Below, piece by piece: positions 33,587 through 42,794 of a stretch of DNA of 64,000 nt. Position 1 is the stretch's first letter. Every line of letters begins with the position of its first letter. Made by a program: the position numbers and the translations under genes. The stretch is from Roseovarius aestuariivivens (GTDB taxonomy: Bacteria > Pseudomonadota > Alphaproteobacteria > Rhodobacterales > Rhodobacteraceae), in the NCBI RefSeq assembly GCF_004761875.1, contig NZ_SJEY01000007.1, positions 1-64,000 of the forward strand. The letters are read 5' to 3'. Below the pieces are notes generated by a model. That model was not told the DNA's origin and did no database searches. It saw nothing but the letters and a program-made list of their open reading frames with translations.

Positions 33587-34750
33587 TCATGCCGCGCGGT
33601 CGAGCGTGCCGGCCAATGAAATCAACGCCCGGTCCTCGCCCTCGGCCCCGATCAGGCTAAGGCCGACCGGCCCCTCGTCCACCTGCCCCGCGGGCACGGA
33701 AAGCTGCGGCAGACCCGACAGGCCCGCCACGCAAAGCATCTCGAACGCGGCCATCCGAAAACTGTTGAGCGCCTCTTCGGGATCGGTGACAAACGGCGCG
33801 GGGCCGGGGCTGGTGGGCAGAACCAGCACGTCCCCCGCCGGCACCAGGGTGCGGATATGGGCCGCGATGCGCCGCTTTTCCGCCTGCTCCCGCGCGGCGT
33901 CCTCGTCGGCGATTTTGGACGCGATCTCGAAGCGCTCCTTGATGCCGGGGCCGAAATCCGGATCATGCTGGCTGATCCAGTCGCCATGGACCTGCCAGAT
34001 CTCGTGCGCCTGACAGATGCGGAAGGTCTCGCGCCAGGCTTCAAGCCCTTCGTCACTTATCCGAACCGGTCGCGCCGGGCCGAGTGCCGCTTCCAGCTTT
34101 GCAAGGGCGGGCGCAATCGCGTCGATGGTTGCGGCATCCGCCCGCGCCCAGAGATCGACCGGCAGCAAGAGACGGCGCGGCGCGGTGCCTTCCGCCAGCC
34201 CGTAAGCCTGCGCCACCTTGTCCATCGTGGCGGCATCGCGGGCGAACCAGCCGGCGGTGTCGAAGCTGTGGGTGAAGGGCATCGCGCCGTCGAGGCTGAC
34301 ATGACCGAAACTGGTCCGCAGGCCCCAGACCCCGCAAAAAGAGGCCGGCAGGCGCACCGACCCGCCCGTGTCACTTCCCAACGCGAAATCCACCAGACCG
34401 GCGGCCACCGCGGCGGCAGAGCCGGAGGACGACCCACCCGGCACCCGGCGCGGATCGGCAGAATTGACCGGCGTGCCGTAATGGGCGTTCACCCCCATCA
34501 GACTATAGGCCAGCTCATCGGTATGGGTCATGCCCATGCAGGTGCCGCCCGCGTCCAAAAGCGCCTGCACAGCAGGCGCATGGGCCTCGGCCTTTAGATG
34601 CGTCTGCTTCCATTCCGGATTGCCACAGCCGGCAACGCGCCCCGCCACATCATAGAGGTCCTTGACGCCGAAGCTCAGCCCGGCCAGCGGCCCGTCCGGA
34701 GCGCCCTTCAGCGTGACGGTTTCGATAAAGGCGTTGGCGGTGTCTTTCAT
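33587..34750 (-). CDS. Amidase-signature hydrolase, AMI1-like
   Basis: 387 residues with the amidase signature triad segments: GVKDLYDV (Lys, about residue 29), GGSSSGSAAAVAAG (Ser) and LGSDTGGSVRLPASFCG (nucleophile Ser). The stretch HYGTPVNSADPRRVPGGSSSGS and the flanks resemble plant indole-3-acetamide hydrolase AMI1. It hydrolyses an amide, releasing ammonia. The ATG at 34750 lies 10 bp after the deaminase stop; the longer frame was rejected. In this operon the amide is probably a ring-opening product of the upstream deaminase-like enzyme. Confidence 0.85.
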   Translation of the reverse strand: MKDTANAFIETVTLKGAPDGPLAGLSFGVKDLYDVAGRVAGCGNPEWKQTHLKAEAHAPAVQALLDAGGTCMGMTHTDELAYSLMGVNAHYGTPVNSADPRRVPGGSSSGSAAAVAAGLVDFALGSDTGGSVRLPASFCGVWGLRTSFGHVSLDGAMPFTHSFDTAGWFARDAATMDKVAQAYGLAEGTAPRRLLLPVDLWARADAATIDAIAPALAKLEAALGPARPVRISDEGLEAWRETFRICQAHEIWQVHGDWISQHDPDFGPGIKERFEIASKIADEDAAREQAEKRRIAAHIRTLVPAGDVLVLPTSPGPAPFVTDPEEALNSFRMAAFEMLCVAGLSGLPQLSVPAGQVDEGPVGLSLIGAEGEDRALISLAGTLDRAA

Positions 34751-34760
34751 CGTCGGCGGC

Positions 34761-35993
34761 TCAGGGTCCGTGCAGTTCGGGCAAGGCATGGGTGAAAACC
34801 GGTTTGCCGCGCTTGAAGCCATACATCGGCTGGGCCAGTTCCGCCACAGCCATCGTCGGATCGGTGGCGTCGATCACCACCAGGTCGGCGGGCGCGCCCT
34901 TTTCTAAGCCATAGTCGGTCAGGTTCATCAGCTTGGCCGAGCGGGACGAGACCATGTCGAGGCAGGCTGCCATATCCTCTCGCTGCCCGATCTGGGCGAT
35001 GTTGGCGTAAAGATTCGCCATGCGAATGAGGGAACAGTCTCCGAAAGGCGTGAACGGGTTCAGCACATTGTTCGTGGAGAGCGAACAGGTCACGCCCTCT
35101 TTCGCCATAAGGTGCAGGGGCGTGACCCCGCGCGGTACGCTCATATCCTCGGTATGATCGCGGTGCATCAGGAAGAGATCGGTCGAGGGCAGCACTGTGA
35201 CGGCAACGCCCGCATCCGCCAGACGCCGCGCCAATTCGACCAGTCGCGCCTGCGGCATGTTGGCGAACTTGGTCACATGGCCCACGGTGACGCGCCCGCC
35301 CCAGCCATACGCGTCGGCCTTCTTGCAGACATACTCCACATCGAGCGAAGACGCGTCCGAGCCGAAATCGAGATGCATGTCGATATCGACGTCGAATTCC
35401 CGCGCCATCTCGAAGATGCGGTCGATCTGGCCATGAGGATCGCTGTCGGTATAGGGGGCCGCGCCCACGGAGCCCGCGCAATCGTGCAGGGCCGCGACCA
35501 TCAACTCATCCGTGCCGGGATTGTTCAGCAGGCCGTCCTGCGGAAAGACGCAAATTTGCACGTCGATGGCCCATGCGAAATCGGCGATCGCCTTCTTCAC
35601 GCCTTCGATGCCGCGCAGGCCCACCACGGGGTCGACCTCGACATGCGTGCGCATCCGCGTGGTGCCGTTCAGAACGCATTTGCGCAAGGTTTTCGTCGCG
35701 CGCGCGGCCACGTCGTCTTCGGTGAAATCGGCCTTGAGCCCCACGACTTCGGCAATGGCGTCCTCCAGCCCGCCCTTCATCTGGCAGCGGTCGAGGATAC
35801 AGGACTTGTCGAGATGGATATGCGTCTCGACAAACCCGGGCAGCACGATGCGCCCGTCGAGATCGAACGCGCGCTCGCCCCGCTCAAGATGACCGGCGCC
35901 TTTGATCTCGACGATCTGGCCGCCATGCACACCGATATCCATCGCCTCTCCCGGTTTGGCGGGCAGGGTCACGTTGTGAAATGTCAGATCCAT
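34761..35993 (-). CDS. Cytosine deaminase-like amidohydrolase
   Basis: 410 residues of the amidohydrolase fold with HIHLDKSC (metal HxH plus the Lys typical of the CodA/AtzC branch), MHLDFGSDA, GHVTKF and a final metal Asp in a PSTDLFLMHRD context. The family deaminates cytosine, creatinine, isopropylammelide and similar N-heterocycles. It lies between the fused importer and an amidase. The substrate is uncertain. Confidence 0.85.
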   Translation of the reverse strand: MDLTFHNVTLPAKPGEAMDIGVHGGQIVEIKGAGHLERGERAFDLDGRIVLPGFVETHIHLDKSCILDRCQMKGGLEDAIAEVVGLKADFTEDDVAARATKTLRKCVLNGTTRMRTHVEVDPVVGLRGIEGVKKAIADFAWAIDVQICVFPQDGLLNNPGTDELMVAALHDCAGSVGAAPYTDSDPHGQIDRIFEMAREFDVDIDMHLDFGSDASSLDVEYVCKKADAYGWGGRVTVGHVTKFANMPQARLVELARRLADAGVAVTVLPSTDLFLMHRDHTEDMSVPRGVTPLHLMAKEGVTCSLSTNNVLNPFTPFGDCSLIRMANLYANIAQIGQREDMAACLDMVSSRSAKLMNLTDYGLEKGAPADLVVIDATDPTMAVAELAQPMYGFKRGKPVFTHALPELHGP

Positions 35994-36032
35994 TGCTTGT
36001 CCTTTCCAGTCTTCCCGCGGCTGGGGCGCGCG

Positions 36033-38576
36033 TCACTCGGCGGCGACCCCGCCGCCGAGATATGCCTCTTCGATCGAGGCGTCCTTGCGAAGCTCCGCCG
36101 AACTGCCGGCTTTGACCACGCGCCCGTTTTCCAGCACATAGGCGCGGTCCGCCACCGCCAGCGCCAGTGTCGCCATCTGGTCGACCAGCAGCACGGTCAC
36201 GCCCTCGTCGCGCAGATCGGCCAGGACATCGTAAAGTTCCGCGATGATCGCCGGGGCAAGGCCCAGAGACGGTTCATCCAAAAGCAGAATACGCGGATTG
36301 GCAATAAGACCGCGCGCGATGGCCAGCATCTGTTGCTCGCCGCCCGACAGGACACCCGCCGGCATGTCGATCCGGTCGCGCAGGCGCGGGAACCGGGTCA
36401 AGAGCGCCTCGATTTCGGCCTCGGCGTTCAGATCGTCGCGGGTATAGGCCCCCATCAGGATGTTGTCGCGCACGCTCATCTGCGGGAAGACCTGCCGCCC
36501 CTCGGGCACGAGCGAGAGACCGGCGTGCGCAATCTTGGAGGCAGGCATGTCCTCGATATGTTTGAGATCGAGCAGGATCGCGCCCTCGACGGGCCGATGC
36601 AGCCCCGAAAGCGCGCGCATCATCGTGGATTTGCCCGCGCCATTGGCGCCCAGCACGGCCACCATCTCGCCCGGTTCTACGTCCACTTCAACGTCCGACA
36701 GCGCGGCGGCGGCGCCGTAGCCTGCGGTGAGCCCGCGGGTGCTGAGCACCTCCTTGGCATGGCCAAACTCGCGGATCTCAGGTCGCGCCCGCCCCTGATA
36801 GGCGCTGTCGCCCAGATAGGCGCGGCGCACGTCGGGGTCCTGCTGAACCTCGGCGGGACTGCCGGTCTTGATTGGGACGCCCGCGTCCAGCACGATGATC
36901 TCGTCAGAGATGCTCATCAGCAGCGACATGTCGTGTTCGACCAGAACGACGGCGACACCCGCTTCGGCGATCTTCAGGATGAGCGCGCTCAGCGCTTCCT
37001 TGTCGCTGTGCATCAGCCCCGCCGCCGGTTCGTCCAGAAGCAGCAGCGACGGCTGCGTCGCCAGCGCGCGCGCGATTTCGACCAGCCGCTTGTCCACATG
37101 CGGCAGATCGCCCGCGCGCCGCCCAACCGGCCCCTTGTAGCCGACAAAGGCCAGAAGATCGTCCGCCGTGGCAATCGCGCCCGCCCCGGGCGTGCCACCC
37201 AGAAGCCAACCCAACCGCCCGGTGCCGAGCGCGATGAGGATATTCTCACGCACGCTCAGGTTCTCGAAAAGCTGGGTGGTCTGATAGGTCCGCGCAACGC
37301 CCGCGCGCGCCATCCGGTAGGCAGGTCGCCCGGCCAGATCCTCGTGGAGTTCGATCGCCCCGCTGTCGGGCGTGTAGAACCCGCTGATCATGTTGAGCAC
37401 GGTCGTTTTGCCGGCACCGTTGGGGCCGATCACACTGGTGACCTTGCCCGGCGGCGCGGTAAAGGACACGTCCTTGGCCGCCTGCACGCCGCCGAAATTG
37501 ATGCCCAGATCGCGCACTTTGAGCTCCGGGCGCTCCACGCCCGCCTTTGGCGCGAGAAACGCCAGTGGATCCTTGCCCGAAGGTTTGGCCGGGGTCGGAT
37601 CCTCGGCGCTGATCAGCTGCATCAGCCCCCCGACGATGCCCTTGGGCGCCAGCAGAAGAACCCCCATCATGATGCCGCCAAAGATCAAGAGACGATACTC
37701 GGCCATACCCGACAGGACCTCGGGCAGAAGCACCACGATCAGGCTGCCGACGACAGGCCCGAAAAGCCGCCCAGTACCGCCCACGATCACCGCCAGAAGA
37801 AAGAGGATCGACTGGAAGAACGGGAAAGAGCCCGGACTGATGAACATCTGCAGCGGCGTGAAAAGCGCACCAGCCAGTCCGGTCAACACGGCGGAAAGGA
37901 CAAAGGCCACGGTTTTGATCGCAATGGGGTTGAGGCCCACCGACTGCGCCGCGACCTCGCTATCGGCTACTGCGCGCATCGCGGCCCCCCAGCGACCCCG
38001 CGAAAGCCGCAGAAACAGCAGACAGGCGATGGCGGCGAGGATCAGCGCGGCGATCGCCACCTCCTTTTCAAAGAACATCCGTCCGGCGAACTCCGGCGCG
38101 CGAAAACCCATCAGGCCGTTATGACCGCCGGTGAGGTGGCGCAACTCGATGGCGGCGTGTTCGACGATGAAAGCAAAGGCGATGGTCATCATGGCCAGAT
38201 ACGGCCCCGCGACGCGCAGCGCGGGCACCGCCAGAAGCACGCCCGCCACCGCGTTCACCACGCCGGCGGCAAGGAAGGCCAGCCAATAGTCGAATCCGGC
38301 CAGCACCATAATCGCGACCGTGTAGGCACCGATGGCGAAGAACCCCACATGCCCGAACGAGATCTGCCCAGATAGGCCCAGCAGGATGTTGAGCCCCACG
38401 CCCACCACCACATTCATGGCGAAAAGCGCGAGGATGAAAACGATATAGCCGTTGGCGCCCAGCGCGAACAGAATGGCCAGTCCCGTCAGCGCGAGAATGG
38501 CCACAACCGAGGTCAGCGGATGCAACAGGGCCTTGGTCAGGCGCAGGCGGAAGGCGGGGGTAGCGGCGTCGCTCAT
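36033..38576 (-). CDS. Fused branched-chain-type ABC importer: LivM permease + LivG ATPase + LivF ATPase
   Basis: One 847-residue protein. Residues 1-320 are a LivM-type permease (about 8-10 TM, coupling loop near 190-220). Residues 350-592 are a LivG-like ATPase with Walker A GPNGAGKT (384-391), Walker B LLLLDEP (511-517) and switch His548, but its signature loop is LPHVD (491-495) in place of LSxGQ. Residues 607-847 are a LivF-like ATPase with Walker A GANGAGKS (643-650), canonical LSGGE (743-747) and DEP (767-769). The LivH permease gene is 4 bp upstream. I see no frameshift; the fusion is continuous. One composite ATP site may be weak, as in asymmetric ABC transporters. Confidence 0.9.
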   Translation of the reverse strand: MSDAATPAFRLRLTKALLHPLTSVVAILALTGLAILFALGANGYIVFILALFAMNVVVGVGLNILLGLSGQISFGHVGFFAIGAYTVAIMVLAGFDYWLAFLAAGVVNAVAGVLLAVPALRVAGPYLAMMTIAFAFIVEHAAIELRHLTGGHNGLMGFRAPEFAGRMFFEKEVAIAALILAAIACLLFLRLSRGRWGAAMRAVADSEVAAQSVGLNPIAIKTVAFVLSAVLTGLAGALFTPLQMFISPGSFPFFQSILFLLAVIVGGTGRLFGPVVGSLIVVLLPEVLSGMAEYRLLIFGGIMMGVLLLAPKGIVGGLMQLISAEDPTPAKPSGKDPLAFLAPKAGVERPELKVRDLGINFGGVQAAKDVSFTAPPGKVTSVIGPNGAGKTTVLNMISGFYTPDSGAIELHEDLAGRPAYRMARAGVARTYQTTQLFENLSVRENILIALGTGRLGWLLGGTPGAGAIATADDLLAFVGYKGPVGRRAGDLPHVDKRLVEIARALATQPSLLLLDEPAAGLMHSDKEALSALILKIAEAGVAVVLVEHDMSLLMSISDEIIVLDAGVPIKTGSPAEVQQDPDVRRAYLGDSAYQGRARPEIREFGHAKEVLSTRGLTAGYGAAAALSDVEVDVEPGEMVAVLGANGAGKSTMMRALSGLHRPVEGAILLDLKHIEDMPASKIAHAGLSLVPEGRQVFPQMSVRDNILMGAYTRDDLNAEAEIEALLTRFPRLRDRIDMPAGVLSGGEQQMLAIARGLIANPRILLLDEPSLGLAPAIIAELYDVLADLRDEGVTVLLVDQMATLALAVADRAYVLENGRVVKAGSSAELRKDASIEEAYLGGGVAAE

Positions 38577-38580
38577 GGCC

Positions 38581-39450
38581 TCAGACCTTTTTCAGCTCGG
38601 CCCGGCCGAAGAGGCCGTTGGGCACGGTGACAAGCACAAGGATCACGACACTGAAGGACACGATCTGCGTGTAGCTCGACCCGATATAGGCGGTGGTCAG
38701 CGCCTCGATACAGCCATAGAGAATGCCCGCGATCATGACACCCCAGGCGCTGCTGATCCCGCCCAGGATGGCGGCGGCGAAGGCCTTGATCCCGAAGATC
38801 AAACCCATGCCCGACGACACATTGAACAAAGGCGCGATGAGCAGGCCGGCCACACCCGCGAAGACCGCCGAGATCGCAAAAGACGCGGCAATGACCGTTT
38901 GGGTATTAACGCCTGTCAGCCGCGCCGCTTCGGGCCGCTGGACCGAGGCGAGCATCGCCTTGCCCAGCTTGGTGCGCGTGGTCACCAGTGTCAGGCCCAG
39001 CGCGATGGCCAGCCCCACCACCGGAATGATGAGCTGCAGCGGATAGGCACCCGTTCCGAGAAACTCGACCGCGCTCTCGGTGAAAGGTGACGGCAGGCTG
39101 CGCGGCTCTTTGCCGAAGGTGAACAGCACCACGTTATCCAGAACGATACCCCCCGCCACGGTGGCCATAAGCCAGGCGTCCGAACCGCGCGCCGCGAAGG
39201 GCCGCACCAGCAGCCGCTCCACCACGAGGCCCAGCACCGCGCAGCAGGCCAGTGCGGCAGGAATGCCGATCCAGAAAGGCCAGCCGAGGGTGACCATGAA
39301 AGTATAGCCCATGACCGCCCCGAACATCATCGAGGAGCCCTGGCTGAAGTTCACCGTTTTCGACACGGCGTAGGTGATGTGAAACCCAAGGGCCATCAGC
39401 CCGTACATGGACCCAAGCGCGAGCCCGGTGATCAGCGTTGAGACGATCAT
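38581..39450 (-). CDS. livH: Branched-chain-type ABC importer permease (LivH-like)
   Basis: 289 residues with about eight TM helices and the LivH pattern (GLALGSMYGLMALGFHITYAVSKTVNFSQG; VQRPEAARLTGVNT coupling loop; GIKAFAAAILGG). The ATG at 39450 matches the family start; the frame to 39621 overlaps the binding-protein gene. It pairs with the fused LivM half. Confidence 0.9.
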   Translation of the reverse strand: MIVSTLITGLALGSMYGLMALGFHITYAVSKTVNFSQGSSMMFGAVMGYTFMVTLGWPFWIGIPAALACCAVLGLVVERLLVRPFAARGSDAWLMATVAGGIVLDNVVLFTFGKEPRSLPSPFTESAVEFLGTGAYPLQLIIPVVGLAIALGLTLVTTRTKLGKAMLASVQRPEAARLTGVNTQTVIAASFAISAVFAGVAGLLIAPLFNVSSGMGLIFGIKAFAAAILGGISSAWGVMIAGILYGCIEALTTAYIGSSYTQIVSFSVVILVLVTVPNGLFGRAELKKV

Positions 39451-39523
39451 GGCATTGTCCCCAGGAATTACTTGCGAAAGGCCGCGGCACGCGGCCTTTC
39501 GCGTCCTTTTTTCGATCCGAGGA

Positions 39524-40708
39524 TCACTCGATCGGGATGATCTCGCCGTCGATGAAACGGGTAAAGACGTAATCCTCGGGCCCGAGCGCGTCCTGGTCGT
39601 CGGGCGTGAAGGGATTTTCATAGGTCTTGATCAGGCCCTCGTGGGTCTCGATGTCATAATATCCCTGACGAATGGCCGGACCATCGAGAGAGCCCGCATT
39701 CTTGATCGCGAGCGCCGTAAGGTGCATCGCGTCATAGGCGTTGGCGATGCCAACGGCCGGGGTCACGTCCGCCGGCCCCTTGATCTCGGGGAACATAGCC
39801 TTGAGCGCCTCCAGCGTCTCGGCGGCCATGGGCGAGTCGTTGCCCGAGAAGGTGAAGGTCTGGATCATCTCCACGTCCTTCGCGCGCGGGCCGGCGAGTT
39901 CCGAGAACCGCCCGCCTGCCGGACCCCAGTGCGACACGACAGGCACGTCCCAGCCCATACGTTCGAGCGACTTCATCACCTGCGCGGACGGGCCGACATT
40001 GGCCACCATAAAGATCGCATCGGCCCCAGCCTCCTTGAGGCGCGTGAGCTGCGGGACCACGTCGATATCGTTCGCCTCGACCCGTTCGATCCCGGCGGTG
40101 GGCAGACCGGCGGCCTCAAGCGCGGCGGTCAGGCCCTTTTCATTGGACTCGCCCCATGGGTTGTTGATCAGCATCATACCCGGGTTCTTCGCGCCATGCA
40201 CGCTCATCGCCCGCTCGACCAGCGCGATATCGACCATCTCGTCCACGGCGGACACGCGGAAGATATAATTTTCCTCGGCCCCGTTCTTGGTGATCGGCGT
40301 ACCCGCGGCCCAAGGCCCCATGAAAGGTTTCTGGCTTTGGTTCATGTAGGGCACCAGTGCAAGCGACACCGGCGTCTGCAGCCCGCCGAAAAGCACGGCC
40401 ACGCCTTCGCGCTGAACCAGCTCGCGCGCCGCCGTCAGACCCTTGCCCGGGTTGCCCTCGTCATCGCGGCGGATAAGCTCGACCGGCATTCCAAGCAGGC
40501 CACCATCGGCGTTGATCTCTTCGATGGCCAGCATCATGCCGCGCGTGATCGCTTCGCCCGATTTCGAGGACGGCCCCGACAGCGAGGCGATGAGACCGAT
40601 TTTCACGGTCTCCTGCGCGGCCAGCGGCGTGGCAAGCGCGGTCATCAGCGCAAGCGCCGTTCCGGCAAAGGCGCGCCGGGTCAGGCTTTGGAAGGAAAAG
40701 GTCGTCAT
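39524..40708 (-). CDS. Branched-chain-type ABC importer, periplasmic binding protein
   Basis: 394 residues: a signal peptide with a long n-region (SLTRRAFAGTALALMTALAT, cut near AAQ) and a LivJ-type type I fold (VKIGLIASLSGPSSKSGEAI, GVAVLFGGLQTPVSLAL, NPWGESNEKGL). The ATG at 40708 was preferred over 40750. LivJ-type proteins bind amino acids, urea, amides or aromatics; neighbours suggest an N-rich small molecule. Two Arg precede the hydrophobic part, so Tat export is possible. Confidence 0.9.
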   Translation of the reverse strand: MTTFSFQSLTRRAFAGTALALMTALATPLAAQETVKIGLIASLSGPSSKSGEAITRGMMLAIEEINADGGLLGMPVELIRRDDEGNPGKGLTAARELVQREGVAVLFGGLQTPVSLALVPYMNQSQKPFMGPWAAGTPITKNGAEENYIFRVSAVDEMVDIALVERAMSVHGAKNPGMMLINNPWGESNEKGLTAALEAAGLPTAGIERVEANDIDVVPQLTRLKEAGADAIFMVANVGPSAQVMKSLERMGWDVPVVSHWGPAGGRFSELAGPRAKDVEMIQTFTFSGNDSPMAAETLEALKAMFPEIKGPADVTPAVGIANAYDAMHLTALAIKNAGSLDGPAIRQGYYDIETHEGLIKTYENPFTPDDQDALGPEDYVFTRFIDGEIIPIE

Positions 40709-40778
40709 GAGCAGTCCTTTCTGGTGGATTTCAGTGATGGGAAACAACAAAACGGGTCATTGAACTTCAGTTTTTCGG

Positions 40779-41156
40779 TCAGGCCTCCATCAGCGAGACA
40801 TGGGCCGCCACGATCCGCCAGCCTTCGGGCAGGCGCGCCCAGGTGTGGCTTTGTCGCCCGATGCGATCGGTTTCGTCGCGGGTGAATTCGGTGTTGGCGG
40901 TGGCGAAGTCGCGCCCGAAGGTGGTGATCACCGTGTGTCGCAGTGCGCGGTCCAAGCCCTTCGACGGGCGCGCCTTTCGGAAGGCGAGGATCTCTTCATG
41001 GCCGTGCAGGTTTTCCGTCGCACCGTAGCGAATGACATGCGGGCTGGTCCAGAAAAGTGCGTCGAGCGTGGCGACATCATTGCCGGTCAGCGCGGCCTCG
41101 TAGGCCTGGAACGCTTCCGTCACCTCGGCGACGACATCCGGCAAATTGATCTCCAT
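40779..41156 (-). CDS. HpxZ/AtzH-like (DUF3225) protein
   Basis: 125 residues close in pattern to HpxZ/AtzH: LPDVVAEVTEAFQAYEAAL, SPHVIRYGATENLHGHEEI, ATANTEF and the end GRQSHTWARLPEGWRIVAAHVS. The fold is SnoaL/NTF2-like. HpxZ is linked to oxalurate (purine) breakdown and AtzH to the cyanuric-acid pathway, each beside an amidase. Here an amidase and a deaminase-like enzyme lie in the same operon, so a ureide or dicarboxyurea-type intermediate is plausible. It is the first gene of the leftward operon. Confidence 0.85.
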   Translation of the reverse strand: MEINLPDVVAEVTEAFQAYEAALTGNDVATLDALFWTSPHVIRYGATENLHGHEEILAFRKARPSKGLDRALRHTVITTFGRDFATANTEFTRDETDRIGRQSHTWARLPEGWRIVAAHVSLMEA

Positions 41157-41647
41157 ATGGCCAAGCTCCTCCCCAGGATCGGTTGACGCTGCGGCATGAT
41201 CCTGCCGCGTTCGCTCTTGGTTAAGGCGATCCGCGTGACGGATTTTACAGAATTACGAAGGATGACCAGGCTGAAACCAGTCCATTTGCATAATTAATAT
41301 GCTATTTTGCTTTATTCGCTTAATTATTGTTCATCTTTCACGCGTAACCCATGCGCCCCCACTCCAGCACTCCCCCGCGCCGTCAATCTCCTTCCGTGCG
41401 TCGGTAGTGGGGAGCCATGATCTTTTCAGCCTTATTAATAGGCATATTCACAAAAGCTGCATATTTTTTGTGCGTTGTGGCGGATTTCTGAGGTCTACCC
41501 CCTGTCAGAATCCTCGCTGTTCGGGCCGCTATCCTTATCTGCAGGCCAGTCGGGTCCGGCAAGACCGCCGCGGTCTGACATACCGGAGTCGCCATCTGAT
41601 CCGGACGGGCACAGAGGCGGCGCACGGATCCAAGGGGAGTGAAGAAA
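41157..41647. promoter_or_regulatory. 491-bp divergent control region of the two N-compound operons
   Basis: No gene is seen. The region is notably AT-rich around 41280-41340 and again near 41430-41470, against GC-rich surroundings. It should hold promoters for both the HpxZ-like and the BMP operons. No regulator gene is encoded nearby, so the controlling protein lies elsewhere. Confidence 0.6.
41288..41302. promoter_or_regulatory. Candidate operator GCATA-N5-TATGC
   Basis: Perfect 5-bp inverted arms with an ATTAA spacer in the AT-rich core of the divergent region. The size fits a GntR- or similar dimer site. Regulator unknown. Confidence 0.35.
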
Positions 41648-42757
41648 ATGACCAAATCACTGATTTCTCGTAGAAACTTCTTGCGCCAGAGCGGCGGAAT
41701 GGTAACCGCAGGAGCCGCGCTTGGCGCGCTTCCCGGCCTCGTGGCCGCAATGGACAACGTGACCGTGGGCTTCATCTATGTCGGGCCGCGACAGGATTAC
41801 GGCTGGAACCAGTCGCATTGGGACGCGGCCAAGAAGGTGGCCGCGATCGACGGCGTGACCGTGGTAGAACAGGAAAACGTGCCCGAGACCGCCGAAGTCG
41901 AGAAGGTGATCCAGTCGATGATCGAGCTCGATGGCGCCCGGGTCATCTTTGGCACCTCCTTTGGCTATTGGGACAGCCTCAAGAAAATGGCGCTGCAATA
42001 CCCGGATGTCCTCTTCACCCATATCGGCGCGATCTGGAAAGAGGGTGACCCGGCGAACGTCATCGGCTATCGCGGCTACACCGAAGAGGCGCATTACCTC
42101 TGCGGTATCGCCGCCGGGCGGATGTCCAAGACCGGCAAGATCGGCTTCATCGGGTCCAAGCCGCTCTACTTCATCTACAACAACTGCAACGGCTTTGTGC
42201 TGGGTGCGCAGTCTGTCAATCCCGAGATGACCTGCAATGTCGTCATCACCGGTGACTGGAACAACCCGGTGAAAGAGGCGGAAACCACCAACAGCCTGAT
42301 CGACCAGGGCTGTGACGTGATCATCGCCAATGTCGACAGCCCCAAAGTCTCGGTCGAAACCGCCGAAGCGCGCGGCGTTTACACCTGCGGCTATCATTCG
42401 GATCTGAGCGCGCTGGCCCCGAACGGCTTCCTGACCGGCGCGGAATGGAACTGGGCGTCGGGCGTGGAATTCGTCGAGGCTTTCGTCGCCGGAGACTCCT
42501 ACCCCAACCTAAAACGTGGCGGCTTCAAGGAAGACATGGTCGCGATCAGCCCCTTCGGCGACGCGGTGCCGCAAGAGGTCCGCGACGAGGTGCTCGCCGC
42601 CAAGCAGGGATTCATCGACGACACGCTGAAGCTCTACAAGGGACCGCTCGAGGACAACAAAGGCAACGTCATCCTCGAAGAAGGCGAGGTGATCGAGAAT
42701 ACCGACACGCCCTTCAAGCTGGGCGTCGACTGGTTCGTCAAAGGCACCACGGGCTAA
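41648..42757 (+). CDS. BMP-family ABC importer substrate-binding protein
   Basis: 369 residues with a twin-arginine signal (SRRNFLRQSGG followed by a short hydrophobic stretch), so probably exported folded by Tat. The mature part is Bmp/Med-type: VTVGFIYVGPRQDYGWNQSH, IFGTSFGYWDSL, GYRGYTEEAHYLCGIAAGRM. Members bind purine nucleosides or related compounds. AAGGGGAG lies 8 nt before the ATG at 41648; the GTG at 41639 overlaps that site. It heads the rightward operon. Confidence 0.9.
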   Translation: MTKSLISRRNFLRQSGGMVTAGAALGALPGLVAAMDNVTVGFIYVGPRQDYGWNQSHWDAAKKVAAIDGVTVVEQENVPETAEVEKVIQSMIELDGARVIFGTSFGYWDSLKKMALQYPDVLFTHIGAIWKEGDPANVIGYRGYTEEAHYLCGIAAGRMSKTGKIGFIGSKPLYFIYNNCNGFVLGAQSVNPEMTCNVVITGDWNNPVKEAETTNSLIDQGCDVIIANVDSPKVSVETAEARGVYTCGYHSDLSALAPNGFLTGAEWNWASGVEFVEAFVAGDSYPNLKRGGFKEDMVAISPFGDAVPQEVRDEVLAAKQGFIDDTLKLYKGPLEDNKGNVILEEGEVIENTDTPFKLGVDWFVKGTTG

Positions 42758-42794
42758 GCGCCGGCAGGCGTGCGCATTCCAGAGGCCCGCATCA

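Noticed and set aside
35112-38375. 1087-residue open frame on the plus strand
   Set aside because: It lies opposite the fused Liv protein and codA-like genes, is rich in Arg/His/Gly as expected of antisense GC-rich DNA, and has no domain or ribosome site.
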